Positions 9,108 through 18,738 of a DNA stretch of 32,389 nucleotides are shown piece by piece. The notes under the pieces were generated by a model. That model made no database searches. It was not told the DNA's origin and saw only the letters and a list, made by a program, of their open reading frames with translations. This DNA is from an uncultured Verrucomicrobia subdivision 3 bacterium (lineage in GTDB: Bacteria > Verrucomicrobiota > Verrucomicrobiae > Limisphaerales > UBA11358), in the NCBI GenBank assembly GCA_903921455.1, contig CAIXPZ010000140.1:1-32389 (forward strand). The letters are read 5' to 3'. Numbering within the stretch: position 1 is the stretch's first letter; each line of letters opens with the position of its first letter. The position numbers and the translations under genes are program-made.

Positions 9108-9784
9108 AAATCAAAGTTGGCATTGTAGAAGACGACCGCGCCGCGCGGGAGAACTGGGTCAAGATCTTGAATGCCCATCCCAAACTGGCCTGTGCGGCCG
9201 CCTGCGCCACCGGGGAAGAGGCGTTTAAGCTTTTGCCAGATTGCCGGCCGGACGTAGTTTTGATGGACATCAATCTGCCCGGCATGACGGGCATTCAATG
9301 CACCGCCCTGATCAAGAAGGCGCTGCCCAACACGTTGATCTTGATGGTGACCGCGTTTTCCAACAACGACTACATCTTCGAGGCGCTGCAAGCCGGAGCC
9401 AGCGGTTATCTTTTGAAAAGCAAATCCTCCGAGGAAGTCGTTCATTCCATCCTCGACGTGATGGAAGGCGGCGCGCCGATGACCGGTCAAATTGCCCGCC
9501 GGGTGATTGAAGTATTTCGCAAACCAGCCTCCCAAGGGCTGGCAGAGGCAGAACTGACCACGCGGGAAAACGAAATTTTGCAATGGATTGCCAAGGGACT
9601 CTCAAACAAAGAAATTGCCGCCAAGATCGAAACCACGGTCTATACCGTTAGAAAACACGTAGAGCATATCTACGAAAAACTCCACGTTCACTGCCGGACC
9701 GAGGCGGCGGCAAAATACTTGGGAGGTGCGGACAAGACCACCGCCAATCCAACAGCCATTTTAAAATCACCACCACCCCGGTAA
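9104..9784 (+). CDS. NarL/LuxR-type response regulator
   Basis: The product is 226 residues. The receiver domain is at 1-120, with the acidic cluster EDD at 9-11, the phospho-acceptor Asp55 in VVLMDINLPGMTG, a Thr in MVTAF and the Lys in GYLLKSKS. The C-terminal LuxR-type HTH is at about 150-210 (LTTRENEILQWIAKGLSNKE, then a recognition helix in TVYTVRKHVEHIYEKL). ATG 9104 overlaps the kinase stop by 4 bp, so translation is coupled and the two form a cognate pair. HisKA_3 kinases typically partner NarL-family regulators. As the only DNA-binding regulator in the carbohydrate locus, it is the natural candidate to bind the dyads at 5832, 15916, 24067 and 26103; this is inference. Confidence 0.92.
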   Translation: MKIKVGIVEDDRAARENWVKILNAHPKLACAAACATGEEAFKLLPDCRPDVVLMDINLPGMTGIQCTALIKKALPNTLILMVTAFSNNDYIFEALQAGASGYLLKSKSSEEVVHSILDVMEGGAPMTGQIARRVIEVFRKPASQGLAEAELTTRENEILQWIAKGLSNKEIAAKIETTVYTVRKHVEHIYEKLHVHCRTEAAAKYLGGADKTTANPTAILKSPPPR

Positions 9785-9821
9785 TAAAATCCAGCGATGG
9801 TTCGCAGTAAAGGTATCTGCA

Positions 9822-12800
9822 TCAAGGATGCGTCAGACGGTAAAAGACCGTCGGTCTCACTGGATCAATGCTGATAGGGTAAGGCGGGGTGGCTCCGGTC
9901 ACGGTGGACCAATTCGTTCCCAGTCCCTTGCCGAGGCTGTTGGTTTGCATCTGAAGCTGCCAACCCTGGCTGGTCGGCCAATCTAAAATCATCTGCCCGC
10001 CACTGACCGAGTAGCTGATGATTCCCCCCGCCGAGGTCGCGAGGTTGGTGGCGAGGAGGCTGATGTCGTTTTGGGCGAGCGCCTGATTGTAAATACGCAC
10101 GTCGTCAACGATGCCATTGAAGAACTGGTTCGGACTTACCCCCGGCTGGGCGGCAATCCTCAAAGCTCCGGTTCCGCTGCCGTCCTGAGCCATCCCCGAG
10201 GCTGCGAGCACGCCGTCAACATAGAGCTTGCGCGAGCCGACGACGGCATCCTGCACGCCCATGAGTAAATGCCACTGGCCGACATCCGCCGCACCCGGAC
10301 TAACGATGTCCGTGCCGCCCTGAAAGGCCCACTTGTTCCCAGCGGTGATGCCGAGTCCATACCACGCCCCCACACTGCCATCTTTGGCGACGATAGTGGT
10401 CGCCGCGTTGGGCAGCCGGTTCAATTTCACCCAGGCCGAGATCGTAAAGCTGTTGGTGGTGGAGAACTGCATGTCCACCAGGTTGGAAATGTCCACGGAT
10501 TGATTCAACCCATTGAACGACAGCGCCGCGCTGCCCTCGATGCCGGCAACGTAGATAGGCGCGTTGATGGCGGTGCCATTGGCGGTGCCAGCGACATCCA
10601 GCGGATTATTTTCAAACCGCCATTCGTGAAGCGGTGCCGGTTTATTAATAACCCACGGCGCGCCGCTGACTTTCACGCGCGTCGCCATCCAGGCGTTGGA
10701 TGAATTGGTGGCCATTACGGAAAACGTGTTGGCACCATTAACTGCCATGAGGGTCGCACCGCTGACCGACAGAGTGTTCTTGTAATTCCAGTTGGCGTCA
10801 TAGACCTGTGCGCTGGAGCCGCCGCTGTAAGTCAGATAATTATTGTAAGGAATTGTACCGGATACATTCACGCTGTTGCCGTTGAGCGTCAGGACAGGAT
10901 TTATGAGGCCGGCGACCTGATCTTCCTTCATGGTCTTGATGGCGCTGACCTGAATATTGGGTGTCACACCGTTGGGCACATACCTTAAAGATAGTCCAAA
11001 GGAGGTCACATTGGCATAATTAAAGGTGTCGGCAGTGCCGTTAAACACGCTATCCGTGGAAGTTGCAAGATCCGCGCGATACCACACCGCCTCGCCATTG
11101 GGAATTTCAAAGGTTTGCGTACCGGAAAAATTCACCTTAAGCGCATAGTCGCGGCCCCCGATATGGAAAGCCAGCACGGAGCCGCTGTTGTCGCCGTTCA
11201 CCGTTATGGCTACCCCGCGGCTAGCGCTCATGTTGTAAGGGGAACTTAAGCCCGCGGCCGAAGGCGACCAGCTGTAAGTGTTGGTGGCGTTTGTAAACGA
11301 CAAGGGGCTGGTCGCCAGCAGCGAAACATTGTTGGCATTCGTCGCGGACATGGCGGGCAAGACGAGCAACTCAATCTGCGGTGTCTGTGTCGCGTAAGGA
11401 TTGGTCAACGAGGTGAGCGTGCTGCCGTTCGCCTTAGTGAATTGGTGTGGTGAAATCGGCCCGCGCTCCACCATGAGCTGCCAGGGGTTATCAACCCCAT
11501 TGCGCAGCATGGCCCGGGTGGGGGTTATCTGCCATTGGTTGCCCGTTTGCGACGGCACATAGAAATCAGTGGCGAAAGTTTTCAACGTGGTCATTTGACT
11601 TGGTGTTAGATACGGGGCTGCTGCCTGCCACAGGTGGAGTGCTGATACCATCTGGGGCCATTGTCCTTGGCTTTTGATGGTATTCAAATCCGTCCCGATG
11701 TGGTAGCCGGAAACCATCATGTTTGGACTATAGCCCGCAGCGCAGCCAAAGGCCCAATTATCCTCATCCAAATGGTTTGCCATGAACGAGGGGTCCCAAA
11801 GCCGCAGTTCAGCCAGGCCCCCGATTTGCGACAGTTCCAGGAGAAATCCCGGACCGCCTTCATGGTCCTGAATTCGATTAAACAAGTAATCAAAGTGGCC
11901 GTAAGGCGCCACCCATGCCGCCTGAGATGCATGCACTGGGTGATCCAGTGACTCGAAGATACATTGCGAGAAGCGCCGCGGTCCCCAATAGCCCAAGTCC
12001 TCGTTCTTATCTTGTCCATCATAGTTCGCGTAGGGAATTTGGAATTGGTTCAGCATTGCCGCAAAAGTCTGGGCCTGGGTAGCCAGCAAAGTAGAGCGAC
12101 TATCCGGAAGAAACGCACCGTAAGTGGGCAGAAAATCAACCCGGCTGCCCACGGGGTGGTTCTGCACCCATTGGTTGTTCACCACGTAGTGTGACAGATT
12201 AGTCACCAACCAATCCGTCGAGCTAATTACTTGCACTGCGTAACTGCTGTAGAGGTCGTTGCTGATGCTGATGTAGGAAGAAAAATCGCCGGGGTAATTA
12301 GGAGGATATAACGCGGAGTAATCCCCCCAGGGAGGCGGCGCCACGAACGGCTGGCAGCCCGGGTCGGGCTGCACATGGAAAGAGGTTGGGGTGCCGTTGA
12401 CGCTGGTCAGAAGCGTGCCGGAAGCGCAGCGGGAGAGGTCGGGTGACAAGCCGCTCGGGCTATTATCACCATACAGCGGGTCACCCACACTTACATAGCC
12501 GCCATTCCCATGAAACCAGAGGCTGATGCCCCGCTGGGCGCAATACTGTTGCAAGGCTTGCGCGTCGGCGGCTCCATTTGGGAATAGGCTTGGGTTGAGG
12601 CCGGCAATAGACGGATTGCTCCCCTGCCAGTATGGATGCCACAGATAGAGTGAGTTCAAATTGTTGGTGAACATGATATCGGCAACCTGATAGAGTTCGC
12701 TCAGGCTGTTGGGACAGAACGTCACCGCGCTGGACGGGGGCAGTTCTCGATCGTAGCGATCGAACCAAGCCAGAGCATCGGCGCGGGTCCAACTCGTTAA

Positions 12801-15776
12801 ATTCGCCCGGTTCGGGCGCGGGGTGGTGGGTTCGCCGACCCAAATGTCCAAGAGAATATCGTCATATTGGGCGGTGCTCTTGGATGGAAAAATGGCGACG
12901 GCACCCATCGGCTGCGGATTGTTGGTGGTTTGGCCATTGGGGTAAACCGAGGCGTTCAGCTGGCTATACTGGGCATAGGGCCAAAACACCAAAGGGTTGC
13001 TGGTGAGCGACGACGTATGGCCGGCAAAAACGTTGAGGTCAACCATGTAATCCAGCGGCACGGTATTGAGCGTCCACCCGTCGGCAGCAGAGGTTGTGGT
13101 CACGCTAAAGGCCACGGCGTATCCAGGCCAGTTAGTATCCAGATTGCCAGTCTGCAGATTATTGGCAACGTTCACCAATGCGACCTTCAGATAGCGATTG
13201 AAATTTGTCACTGCCAAAATGACGCGAAATTGGCCATTGCTGGACCAAAGCATTATTTGGCTGGCGTTCAAGGCCACCATTCGATTCAAGGGAATGCTTG
13301 TCTTATCCTGTCCGCGATAAATATACCAGCCTTTGGAATTATTGTTCACCTGTGCGCCGGTGTCGCTGCGGATCACGCTGTTTACGGTGCCATTCGTGCT
13401 GATGGTGATGGCCATGAGCGAATTGGAGAACGTCACATTGTTCGTTTGAGGCGGGAGGATAATCTGGCTCAAGGCATTCGTGCTGCTTAAGTAATTGGTG
13501 TCACCCGAATACCAGGCCGCTATGAGATTGGTACCCGCCGGCAGATTCGTGGTCGTCAGGCTGAAAGTCGTGCCGACGACCAGATTATTGGTGGAGAGCG
13601 GGACACCATTCGTCAGGAAGGTGACGTTGCCAGCGGCATCACCCGCCGTCGTGCCGTTGTTCTGCACCGTGGCGGTGAAAGTAACAGGTTGTTGCCAGCC
13701 ACCCGGCTGAACCGAGGAAGTCAGCAAAAGGGTGGAACTGGTTTTGGTGATGAGCACCGAGCCGGTCAAGCCGGCGACCGTGTAGTTGGAGGCTTGCGCG
13801 CCGCCCAAAGTCAGCGTGTTCGGCGAAACGATGGGTTGCGCACCGATATTTGCGCCGGCCAAACCAGCGTTGCCCGCAACCAGAAACACGCTGTCGCCGC
13901 CAAGCAGGTTGGTGATGGAAAGGATGCCATAGGCGGCGTTGGTGGTGCCGTCGTAAGTCCGGGTGCCGGTCAACCCCACCGGTAGGGGATTCACTAACTG
14001 CGTGAGGGTATTGGTGCTCGGCTTGTAATTGACATCGCCGCTGTATTTGGCCGTTATGAGATGAGTTCCCACGACAAGGTTGCTGGAGGTCGTGTAGGTA
14101 GCCGACCCGCCAGATAGATTATTGGTCGCCACCGATACGCCGTCCACACTAAAGACAAAATTGCTGGTGGCGTTGGCCGCCGTAATGCCATTGGTCTTCA
14201 CCGTCGCGGTAAAAGTCAGACCATTAATATTTCCGTAAATTGGATTTCCCGAAGTCAAGGCCAGAGCGGTGGTCGTGAAGATCGAAGAACCGGTGATCAC
14301 CAGATACAACTCGCCGTTGCTGATGGAGAGCGAGGCGGTTCCGTTCGCGCCATCACCGTTGACCGTGAGCGTGCCTCCGGGGAGCGTGGCAATCGCCCCG
14401 CTGGCACCTTTGGCAATCAGCTTGTAAGGGGAACCGGCGGCGGTCAGCGCCGTTCCGCCATTGGCGATGGTGATGGTCACCGGCGTGTTGGCTCCCAAGG
14501 TTAGGGTGCCTGCCCCTGACAGCATCAGAGGAATTGCGCCACCTGAACCGGCCGGCTTGAACGCCATAAACTGAAGCGGGCTGGCGCTCGCCAGAGTAAG
14601 CCCCTTGCCGGTAGTCGTGACCAGAGTCGCGCTGATGGTGCTGCCACCAGCTTGAAACGTTTGCCCGGAACCCAGCGTCGCGGCGACGGTTCGGCCCGAT
14701 ACGTCAAACGTGGCACCACCGGCGATGCTGATGAGCGGAGAACTGGCGAGCGCACCGCTGCCACTCAAGGCGAGCTTGCCGGCATTGATCAAGGTGCTGC
14801 CAGAATAAGTGTTTGCTCCGGCGAGCGCGAGGGTGCCTGTGCCGGACTTGGTGATCGAATAGCCGTTCCCACCATCGTCAATCACCCCCCCCACGGTTAA
14901 GGAGTTGGCATTGCAGGTCACCTGCCGGTTGCCACCCAAAATGACCGCGCCACCGCCCAGATTCAAATTGGTTGTTCCCGTGAAGCTGAAATCGCCGTTC
15001 CAAAAGTAGCTGGGAGGATTGTTGACGAGCGAGACCGTCGAGCCGGAAGTAGTGTCAATGTTGCCGCCGTTTATGGTCATGGTAGATCCGGCATAACCAT
15101 TGATGGCGTAGGCATGATTAAGGTTTACCGTGCCCGCATTAAGGACAAGGTTGGTGCAGGCGTAGTTTGCCACACTGATGGTCAGCGCACCGCTGCCTTG
15201 TTTTATCAATTGGCCCTGGCCACTGAGGCTGCCGGAGAAAACGTAATTACCCCCGCCATCGACGGTGAGGGTTTTGCCTGCGATGTTTCCGAGCCATAAT
15301 TGACCGCTGATGGTCAACGTGCGCCCAACTTGGTTCAAGAAGACCACTCCGTTATTCCAAGATTGAACGGTGAAACCGGGGCCGATGGTGAGATCCACGC
15401 TGGCGGCAGACATGTCGATAGCCGCCCCGCTCACCCCATACAACCGCCACCAAGCAGAACTGCCCGCAATGCTCACTGGCTGGCCACCGCTGGGGCTTTT
15501 GATCTGAATCTGCCCGATATTCAATACGGAACTCCCCGCACTGTTGGTGCAATTGGCGGCACTCAACGTGCCATCCCAGACCGCCCGGTCGGTCTGCGTA
15601 GGCACGGCGTTGCCGCCCCAACTGGAGGCGAGATCGAGAGCGTCATTGTTGTTCGCCTTGGTCTGGTCAGCCGCACGAACACTTTGCGTAGTCCAGCCGA
15701 TTGCCAGGGCCAGGAAGGCCAATGGCAAAAATAATCGGCGATCACCTTTGCTTTTGGACTCTCTGGAGGATTTCAT
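9822..15776 (-). CDS. Giant secreted PATR–Ig–enzyme–LamG fusion protein
   Basis: The product is 1984 residues. A signal peptide (LPLAFLALAIGWTTQSVRA) is followed by the same entry module as the 2059-5775 protein and PATR repeats to about 490. An Ig-like domain (about 497-590), a YDG-type domain (about 595-670) and a second Ig-like domain (about 672-770) come next. A large region from about 777 to 1700 is homologous to the 979-residue protein at 21108-24047, with N-terminal sandwich, barrel-like core and C-terminal beta domain. Shared motifs include LFPNG, GGYVSVGDPLYG, YDGQDKNED (Asp1253) and LDHP. A LamG/concanavalin-like domain (about 1716-1915, HEWRFENNPLD) and a C-terminal module ending FYRLTHP complete it. 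It is probably a surface-anchored polysaccharide-degrading enzyme. The family of the catalytic part is not recognised. Start ATG 15776 fits the signal peptide. Confidence 0.8.
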   Translation of the reverse strand: MKSSRESKSKGDRRLFLPLAFLALAIGWTTQSVRAADQTKANNNDALDLASSWGGNAVPTQTDRAVWDGTLSAANCTNSAGSSVLNIGQIQIKSPSGGQPVSIAGSSAWWRLYGVSGAAIDMSAASVDLTIGPGFTVQSWNNGVVFLNQVGRTLTISGQLWLGNIAGKTLTVDGGGNYVFSGSLSGQGQLIKQGSGALTISVANYACTNLVLNAGTVNLNHAYAINGYAGSTMTINGGNIDTTSGSTVSLVNNPPSYFWNGDFSFTGTTNLNLGGGAVILGGNRQVTCNANSLTVGGVIDDGGNGYSITKSGTGTLALAGANTYSGSTLINAGKLALSGSGALASSPLISIAGGATFDVSGRTVAATLGSGQTFQAGGSTISATLVTTTGKGLTLASASPLQFMAFKPAGSGGAIPLMLSGAGTLTLGANTPVTITIANGGTALTAAGSPYKLIAKGASGAIATLPGGTLTVNGDGANGTASLSISNGELYLVITGSSIFTTTALALTSGNPIYGNINGLTFTATVKTNGITAANATSNFVFSVDGVSVATNNLSGGSATYTTSSNLVVGTHLITAKYSGDVNYKPSTNTLTQLVNPLPVGLTGTRTYDGTTNAAYGILSITNLLGGDSVFLVAGNAGLAGANIGAQPIVSPNTLTLGGAQASNYTVAGLTGSVLITKTSSTLLLTSSVQPGGWQQPVTFTATVQNNGTTAGDAAGNVTFLTNGVPLSTNNLVVGTTFSLTTTNLPAGTNLIAAWYSGDTNYLSSTNALSQIILPPQTNNVTFSNSLMAITISTNGTVNSVIRSDTGAQVNNNSKGWYIYRGQDKTSIPLNRMVALNASQIMLWSSNGQFRVILAVTNFNRYLKVALVNVANNLQTGNLDTNWPGYAVAFSVTTTSAADGWTLNTVPLDYMVDLNVFAGHTSSLTSNPLVFWPYAQYSQLNASVYPNGQTTNNPQPMGAVAIFPSKSTAQYDDILLDIWVGEPTTPRPNRANLTSWTRADALAWFDRYDRELPPSSAVTFCPNSLSELYQVADIMFTNNLNSLYLWHPYWQGSNPSIAGLNPSLFPNGAADAQALQQYCAQRGISLWFHGNGGYVSVGDPLYGDNSPSGLSPDLSRCASGTLLTSVNGTPTSFHVQPDPGCQPFVAPPPWGDYSALYPPNYPGDFSSYISISNDLYSSYAVQVISSTDWLVTNLSHYVVNNQWVQNHPVGSRVDFLPTYGAFLPDSRSTLLATQAQTFAAMLNQFQIPYANYDGQDKNEDLGYWGPRRFSQCIFESLDHPVHASQAAWVAPYGHFDYLFNRIQDHEGGPGFLLELSQIGGLAELRLWDPSFMANHLDEDNWAFGCAAGYSPNMMVSGYHIGTDLNTIKSQGQWPQMVSALHLWQAAAPYLTPSQMTTLKTFATDFYVPSQTGNQWQITPTRAMLRNGVDNPWQLMVERGPISPHQFTKANGSTLTSLTNPYATQTPQIELLVLPAMSATNANNVSLLATSPLSFTNATNTYSWSPSAAGLSSPYNMSASRGVAITVNGDNSGSVLAFHIGGRDYALKVNFSGTQTFEIPNGEAVWYRADLATSTDSVFNGTADTFNYANVTSFGLSLRYVPNGVTPNIQVSAIKTMKEDQVAGLINPVLTLNGNSVNVSGTIPYNNYLTYSGGSSAQVYDANWNYKNTLSVSGATLMAVNGANTFSVMATNSSNAWMATRVKVSGAPWVINKPAPLHEWRFENNPLDVAGTANGTAINAPIYVAGIEGSAALSFNGLNQSVDISNLVDMQFSTTNSFTISAWVKLNRLPNAATTIVAKDGSVGAWYGLGITAGNKWAFQGGTDIVSPGAADVGQWHLLMGVQDAVVGSRKLYVDGVLAASGMAQDGSGTGALRIAAQPGVSPNQFFNGIVDDVRIYNQALAQNDISLLATNLATSAGGIISYSVSGGQMILDWPTSQGWQLQMQTNSLGKGLGTNWSTVTGATPPYPISIDPVRPTVFYRLTHP

Positions 15777-15915
15777 GTATTCAAGTTTAAATTGTAATCG
15801 GCTTATTGGCTGTTTGATTTATTGGCATTCTTCGGGCTTCGGCGTGCATCGCCAGCAATTTCGTTCAGCGAACTGGAAATCATGTGCATAAGCTACCCCA
15901 TGCCATGAAACAGTT

Positions 15916-15937
15916 CCATTAGGCATTTGCCGAATAG
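15916..15937. promoter_or_regulatory. Candidate operator O2 (22-bp dyad)
   Basis: The left half is CCATTAGGCA, the centre TT, and the right half read on the other strand is CTATTCGGCA. The site is 21/22 identical to O1 read in the opposite direction. Its centre is 44.5 bp before ATG 15971 and about 150 bp before the start of the divergent giant gene (15776). The rest of 15777-15970 shows no gene. Confidence 0.62.
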
Positions 15938-15970
15938 CGGGGGCATGAATTTGGATTTAATCTTGCATCC

Positions 15971-17890
15971 ATGAAGCTCACCACTTATGGAATTATCGTT
16001 GGCTGGTTGCTGTTTGGCAGTGCCTTAAACGGACGGGCGGCGGAACCATCCCGGTGGCTTCAGGATTTTCAAAAGTCGCAGGCTAGCGCGGTTTCCGCAG
16101 ACGAAGTCAAGCTTGCTGCGAGTGTCGTGGAAGTGAAGCGTTCGTTGAATGGCTCGATTTGCACGGCCACCGTCATCAATCATAGCCCGTCGCCGGTGCG
16201 TCTGGCGCGGGTGAACCTCTTCGATTTTCAACACGGACTGCCGGGCAGCACGCCCTTTTACGGCGAATCCTTCCAGATGCTGGCGCAGAACGGCGGCACG
16301 CTCGCGACGCCGGAGGACTGGGGCAATTACCCCGACCGCAAGCATTACCGGCTCGAAGAACCGGAAGGCTTGCGCACCGCGCACGGCATGATGTTGCTGC
16401 GCCCGGCGGGAGCGGATCAAATTCTGCTCGGCTTCGGCTCTTGCCGCCGGTTTGACGGCCGGATTTCGTTTGATGCGAAACGGCTGCTGGTTTCACTGGA
16501 TTGCGAAGGGCTGGAACTGGCTCCGGGCGAAAGCTGGCAGTTAGAAGAGTTTTTTTGCGAAACCGGGCCGGTGCGCGAAGTCCTGCTGAATGATCTCGGC
16601 GAACGCATCGAAAAAAATCACCCGCGCCGGACCGGGTTCAAAGCCCCGCCCTTGGGCTGGTGCTCCTGGTATTGTTTCGGGCCAAAACTCACCGTGCCGG
16701 ATATCCGTCGCAATCTAGATTGGATCGCCACCAACCTGCCGCAACTGCGCTACATCCAGATTGACGATGGTTACCAGCCGTGGATGGGCGACTGGCTGGA
16801 GACGGGCAAATCCTTCGGCGGTGACATCAAAGGGGTTTTACGCGAAATCCAAGCGCGCGGTTTTGAGCCGGCGATCTGGCTGGCACCGTTTGTGGCCAGC
16901 CCCGAATCCAAACTGTTCCACGACCACCCCGATTGGTTTGTGAAAGATGCAACCGGCCAGCCGCTGCGTTCGGACAAGGTCGGCTTTGGCGGCTGGCGGC
17001 TCGGCCCGTGGTATGCCCTGGATGGCACGCATCCGGAGGCGCAGAAGTTTCTGGAACAAACCTTCCGCACCATGCGCGAAGAATGGGGCTGCACGTATTT
17101 CAAACTCGATGCGAATTACTGGGGCGCGCTGCATTCAGGATATTTTTACGATCCCAAGGCCACGCGGATTGAAGCTTACCGGCGCGGCATGGAAGCCGCG
17201 CTGCGCGGGGCGGGCAATGCGTTTATTCTCGGCTGCAATCATCCCATCTGGCCGTCGCTGGGCTTGGTGGACGGGGCACGCAGCGGGAATGACATTTCGC
17301 GCGATTGGCAAAGTATTCGTGATGACGGCCGACAGAACTTGCTGCGCGGCTGGGAGAACGGCCGGTTCTGGTGGAACGATCCTGATTGCGCCGTGTTGTC
17401 CCCCGGCATGGTGATGGACGTCAGCGGCAACACAACCGGTGCGACCGGCTTGCCGCTGAACGAGGTGGTATTTCATGCGACGACGGTTCATGCTTCCGGC
17501 GGCATGATGTTGAGCGGTGACGATTTGCCGACGCTGGCGCCGGAGCGCGTGGCCCTGTTGCGGAAGCTGATTCCGCCCACGGGGCGGGCGGCGAGCTTTG
17601 CTGATGAGACCCTGACAGTCGGGCGCACGCCCCATGGGAAAGGTGAGTATTTGTATCTGTTCAATTGGGGCAATGCGCCGGCGGAGCGGGTAGTGCCCCT
17701 ACCCCACAAGGTAAGTCTAAAGAACTACTGGACCGGGGAAATGCTCGGCAACTATGAAAGCGAATACCACGTACGCGCGCTGGCACCGCATACCGCGCTT
17801 TTACTCGAAGCCACCGACATCGAGAAGACGAAGTCAAATTCACTGACCGCCTCCCGCACTGATAGAAATGAACCAATCAACCAGAAATAA
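15971..17890 (+). CDS. GH36-type alpha-galactosidase, secreted
   Basis: The product is 639 residues with a signal peptide ([20 protein letters not shown], cleavage near GRAA). An N-terminal beta-sandwich precedes a (beta/alpha)8 barrel that shows melibiase hallmarks: [21 protein letters not shown], the nucleophile Asp380 in [10 protein letters not shown], and acid/base Asp441 in [12 protein letters not shown] small C-terminal beta domain follows. GH36 enzymes release terminal alpha-galactose with retention. The length is close to that of shorter GH36 enzymes. It is the first gene of a plus-strand operon running to 24047, with O2 34 bp upstream and no Shine-Dalgarno. The same motifs occur in other clan GH-D enzymes and plant raffinose-synthase relatives, but a secreted bacterial enzyme in this context favours galactosidase. 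Confidence 0.85.
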   Translation: MKLTTYGIIVGWLLFGSALNGRAAEPSRWLQDFQKSQASAVSADEVKLAASVVEVKRSLNGSICTATVINHSPSPVRLARVNLFDFQHGLPGSTPFYGESFQMLAQNGGTLATPEDWGNYPDRKHYRLEEPEGLRTAHGMMLLRPAGADQILLGFGSCRRFDGRISFDAKRLLVSLDCEGLELAPGESWQLEEFFCETGPVREVLLNDLGERIEKNHPRRTGFKAPPLGWCSWYCFGPKLTVPDIRRNLDWIATNLPQLRYIQIDDGYQPWMGDWLETGKSFGGDIKGVLREIQARGFEPAIWLAPFVASPESKLFHDHPDWFVKDATGQPLRSDKVGFGGWRLGPWYALDGTHPEAQKFLEQTFRTMREEWGCTYFKLDANYWGALHSGYFYDPKATRIEAYRRGMEAALRGAGNAFILGCNHPIWPSLGLVDGARSGNDISRDWQSIRDDGRQNLLRGWENGRFWWNDPDCAVLSPGMVMDVSGNTTGATGLPLNEVVFHATTVHASGGMMLSGDDLPTLAPERVALLRKLIPPTGRAASFADETLTVGRTPHGKGEYLYLFNWGNAPAERVVPLPHKVSLKNYWTGEMLGNYESEYHVRALAPHTALLLEATDIEKTKSNSLTASRTDRNEPINQK

Positions 17891-17910
17891 GTTTTACATC
17901 TAAATTTATT

Positions 17911-18720
17911 ATGAAAGCGAAATCAGACATCAAATGCCAGCAGAACGGATTTACGTTGATTGAATTGCTCGTCGTTATCGCCATCATTGCGATTCTGGCG
18001 GCCATGTTACTGCCGGCACTTACAAAAGCGAAAGGTCGAGCATTGCGGATTGGCTGCGTCAACAACGTCCGGCAAATTGCCATGGGTAATCCCTTGTTTG
18101 CCGGCGACAACAACGACCAGCTTCCGTGTGCGCAATACTTGGATGATAAGGGTAATTACTTGAATTGGATTGATGACATTGGCCAATACCTTGGCATTAA
18201 AGACAGGCAGGCCCCCCAGGGGTTCTCCCAGGAAAGTCGCGTCTTGGAATGTCCCGCGCATCATCCAAAGGCAACTCCTGCAGCCAATGGCTTCTGCTCT
18301 TATATCCCCATGATTTGGGGCGGGGCGACTATTGACACGTCGTCAGACGCAAAACAGGCGGTGTGGTCCTGGTATTTCAGCCAAATTGACAGCGCTCATC
18401 CTAGGCGCAGGCTCTCTCAAATCAACAATCAGTCGGACGTGGCGACCCTAACTGAAATGGCGATTGATAAGAACACCGGTGGCGGCTTGGGATTCTATCA
18501 GGCCTACACCGTGACTTTGCAGGTCGGCCCAGATTGTGTTGGCACCCAGTCGGGCTGGCCCGACGCCAATAATGTTACTCTCAAGGTTCACGATGGCATT
18601 GTTGATTATGCCTTTGTGGATGGGCACATGGAATCCCTTAAATGGAATGCTTCGCGCGTCATTGGAACCGGAACCACGAACGCTCCCGGCGGGATCTGGA
18701 CCATCTCTCCCTCAGATTGA
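17911..18720 (+). CDS. Prepilin-like protein with H-X9-DG motif
   Basis: The product is 269 residues. The N-terminus is a classic type IV prepilin signal: a short basic leader, cleavage after Gly13, then [20 protein letters not shown] with Glu at mature position +5. The C-terminus carries His-X9-Asp-Gly ([12 protein letters not shown]), the prepilin-processing-associated motif common in Planctomycetes and Verrucomicrobia. Such proteins occur in many copies in these genomes and are probably pseudopilins or surface proteins rather than major pilins. It lies 20 bp after the alpha-galactosidase stop, so it is in the same operon. Its role in glycan use is unknown; a share in secretion or surface display of the neighbouring enzymes is a guess. 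Confidence 0.85.
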   Translation: MKAKSDIKCQQNGFTLIELLVVIAIIAILAAMLLPALTKAKGRALRIGCVNNVRQIAMGNPLFAGDNNDQLPCAQYLDDKGNYLNWIDDIGQYLGIKDRQAPQGFSQESRVLECPAHHPKATPAANGFCSYIPMIWGGATIDTSSDAKQAVWSWYFSQIDSAHPRRRLSQINNQSDVATLTEMAIDKNTGGGLGFYQAYTVTLQVGPDCVGTQSGWPDANNVTLKVHDGIVDYAFVDGHMESLKWNASRVIGTGTTNAPGGIWTISPSD

Positions 18721-18738
18721 CCAAAACCTTAAACATCC

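Noticed and set aside
9836..9852. GACGGT/ACCGTC hairpin near the convergent ends of the regulator and giant genes
   Set aside because: It lies within the coding end of the giant gene, encoding the conserved FYRLT tail, and has no T-tract; a coding coincidence is more likely than a terminator.
12867..13490. 207-codon plus-strand open frame inside the giant minus-strand gene
   Set aside because: It is a shadow of a gene with clear signal peptide, repeats and domains; its translation has no recognisable features.
2059..15776. Reading the two giant proteins as true type V autotransporters
   Set aside because: Despite the PATR repeats, neither ends in a translocating beta-barrel; both end in a short soluble module.
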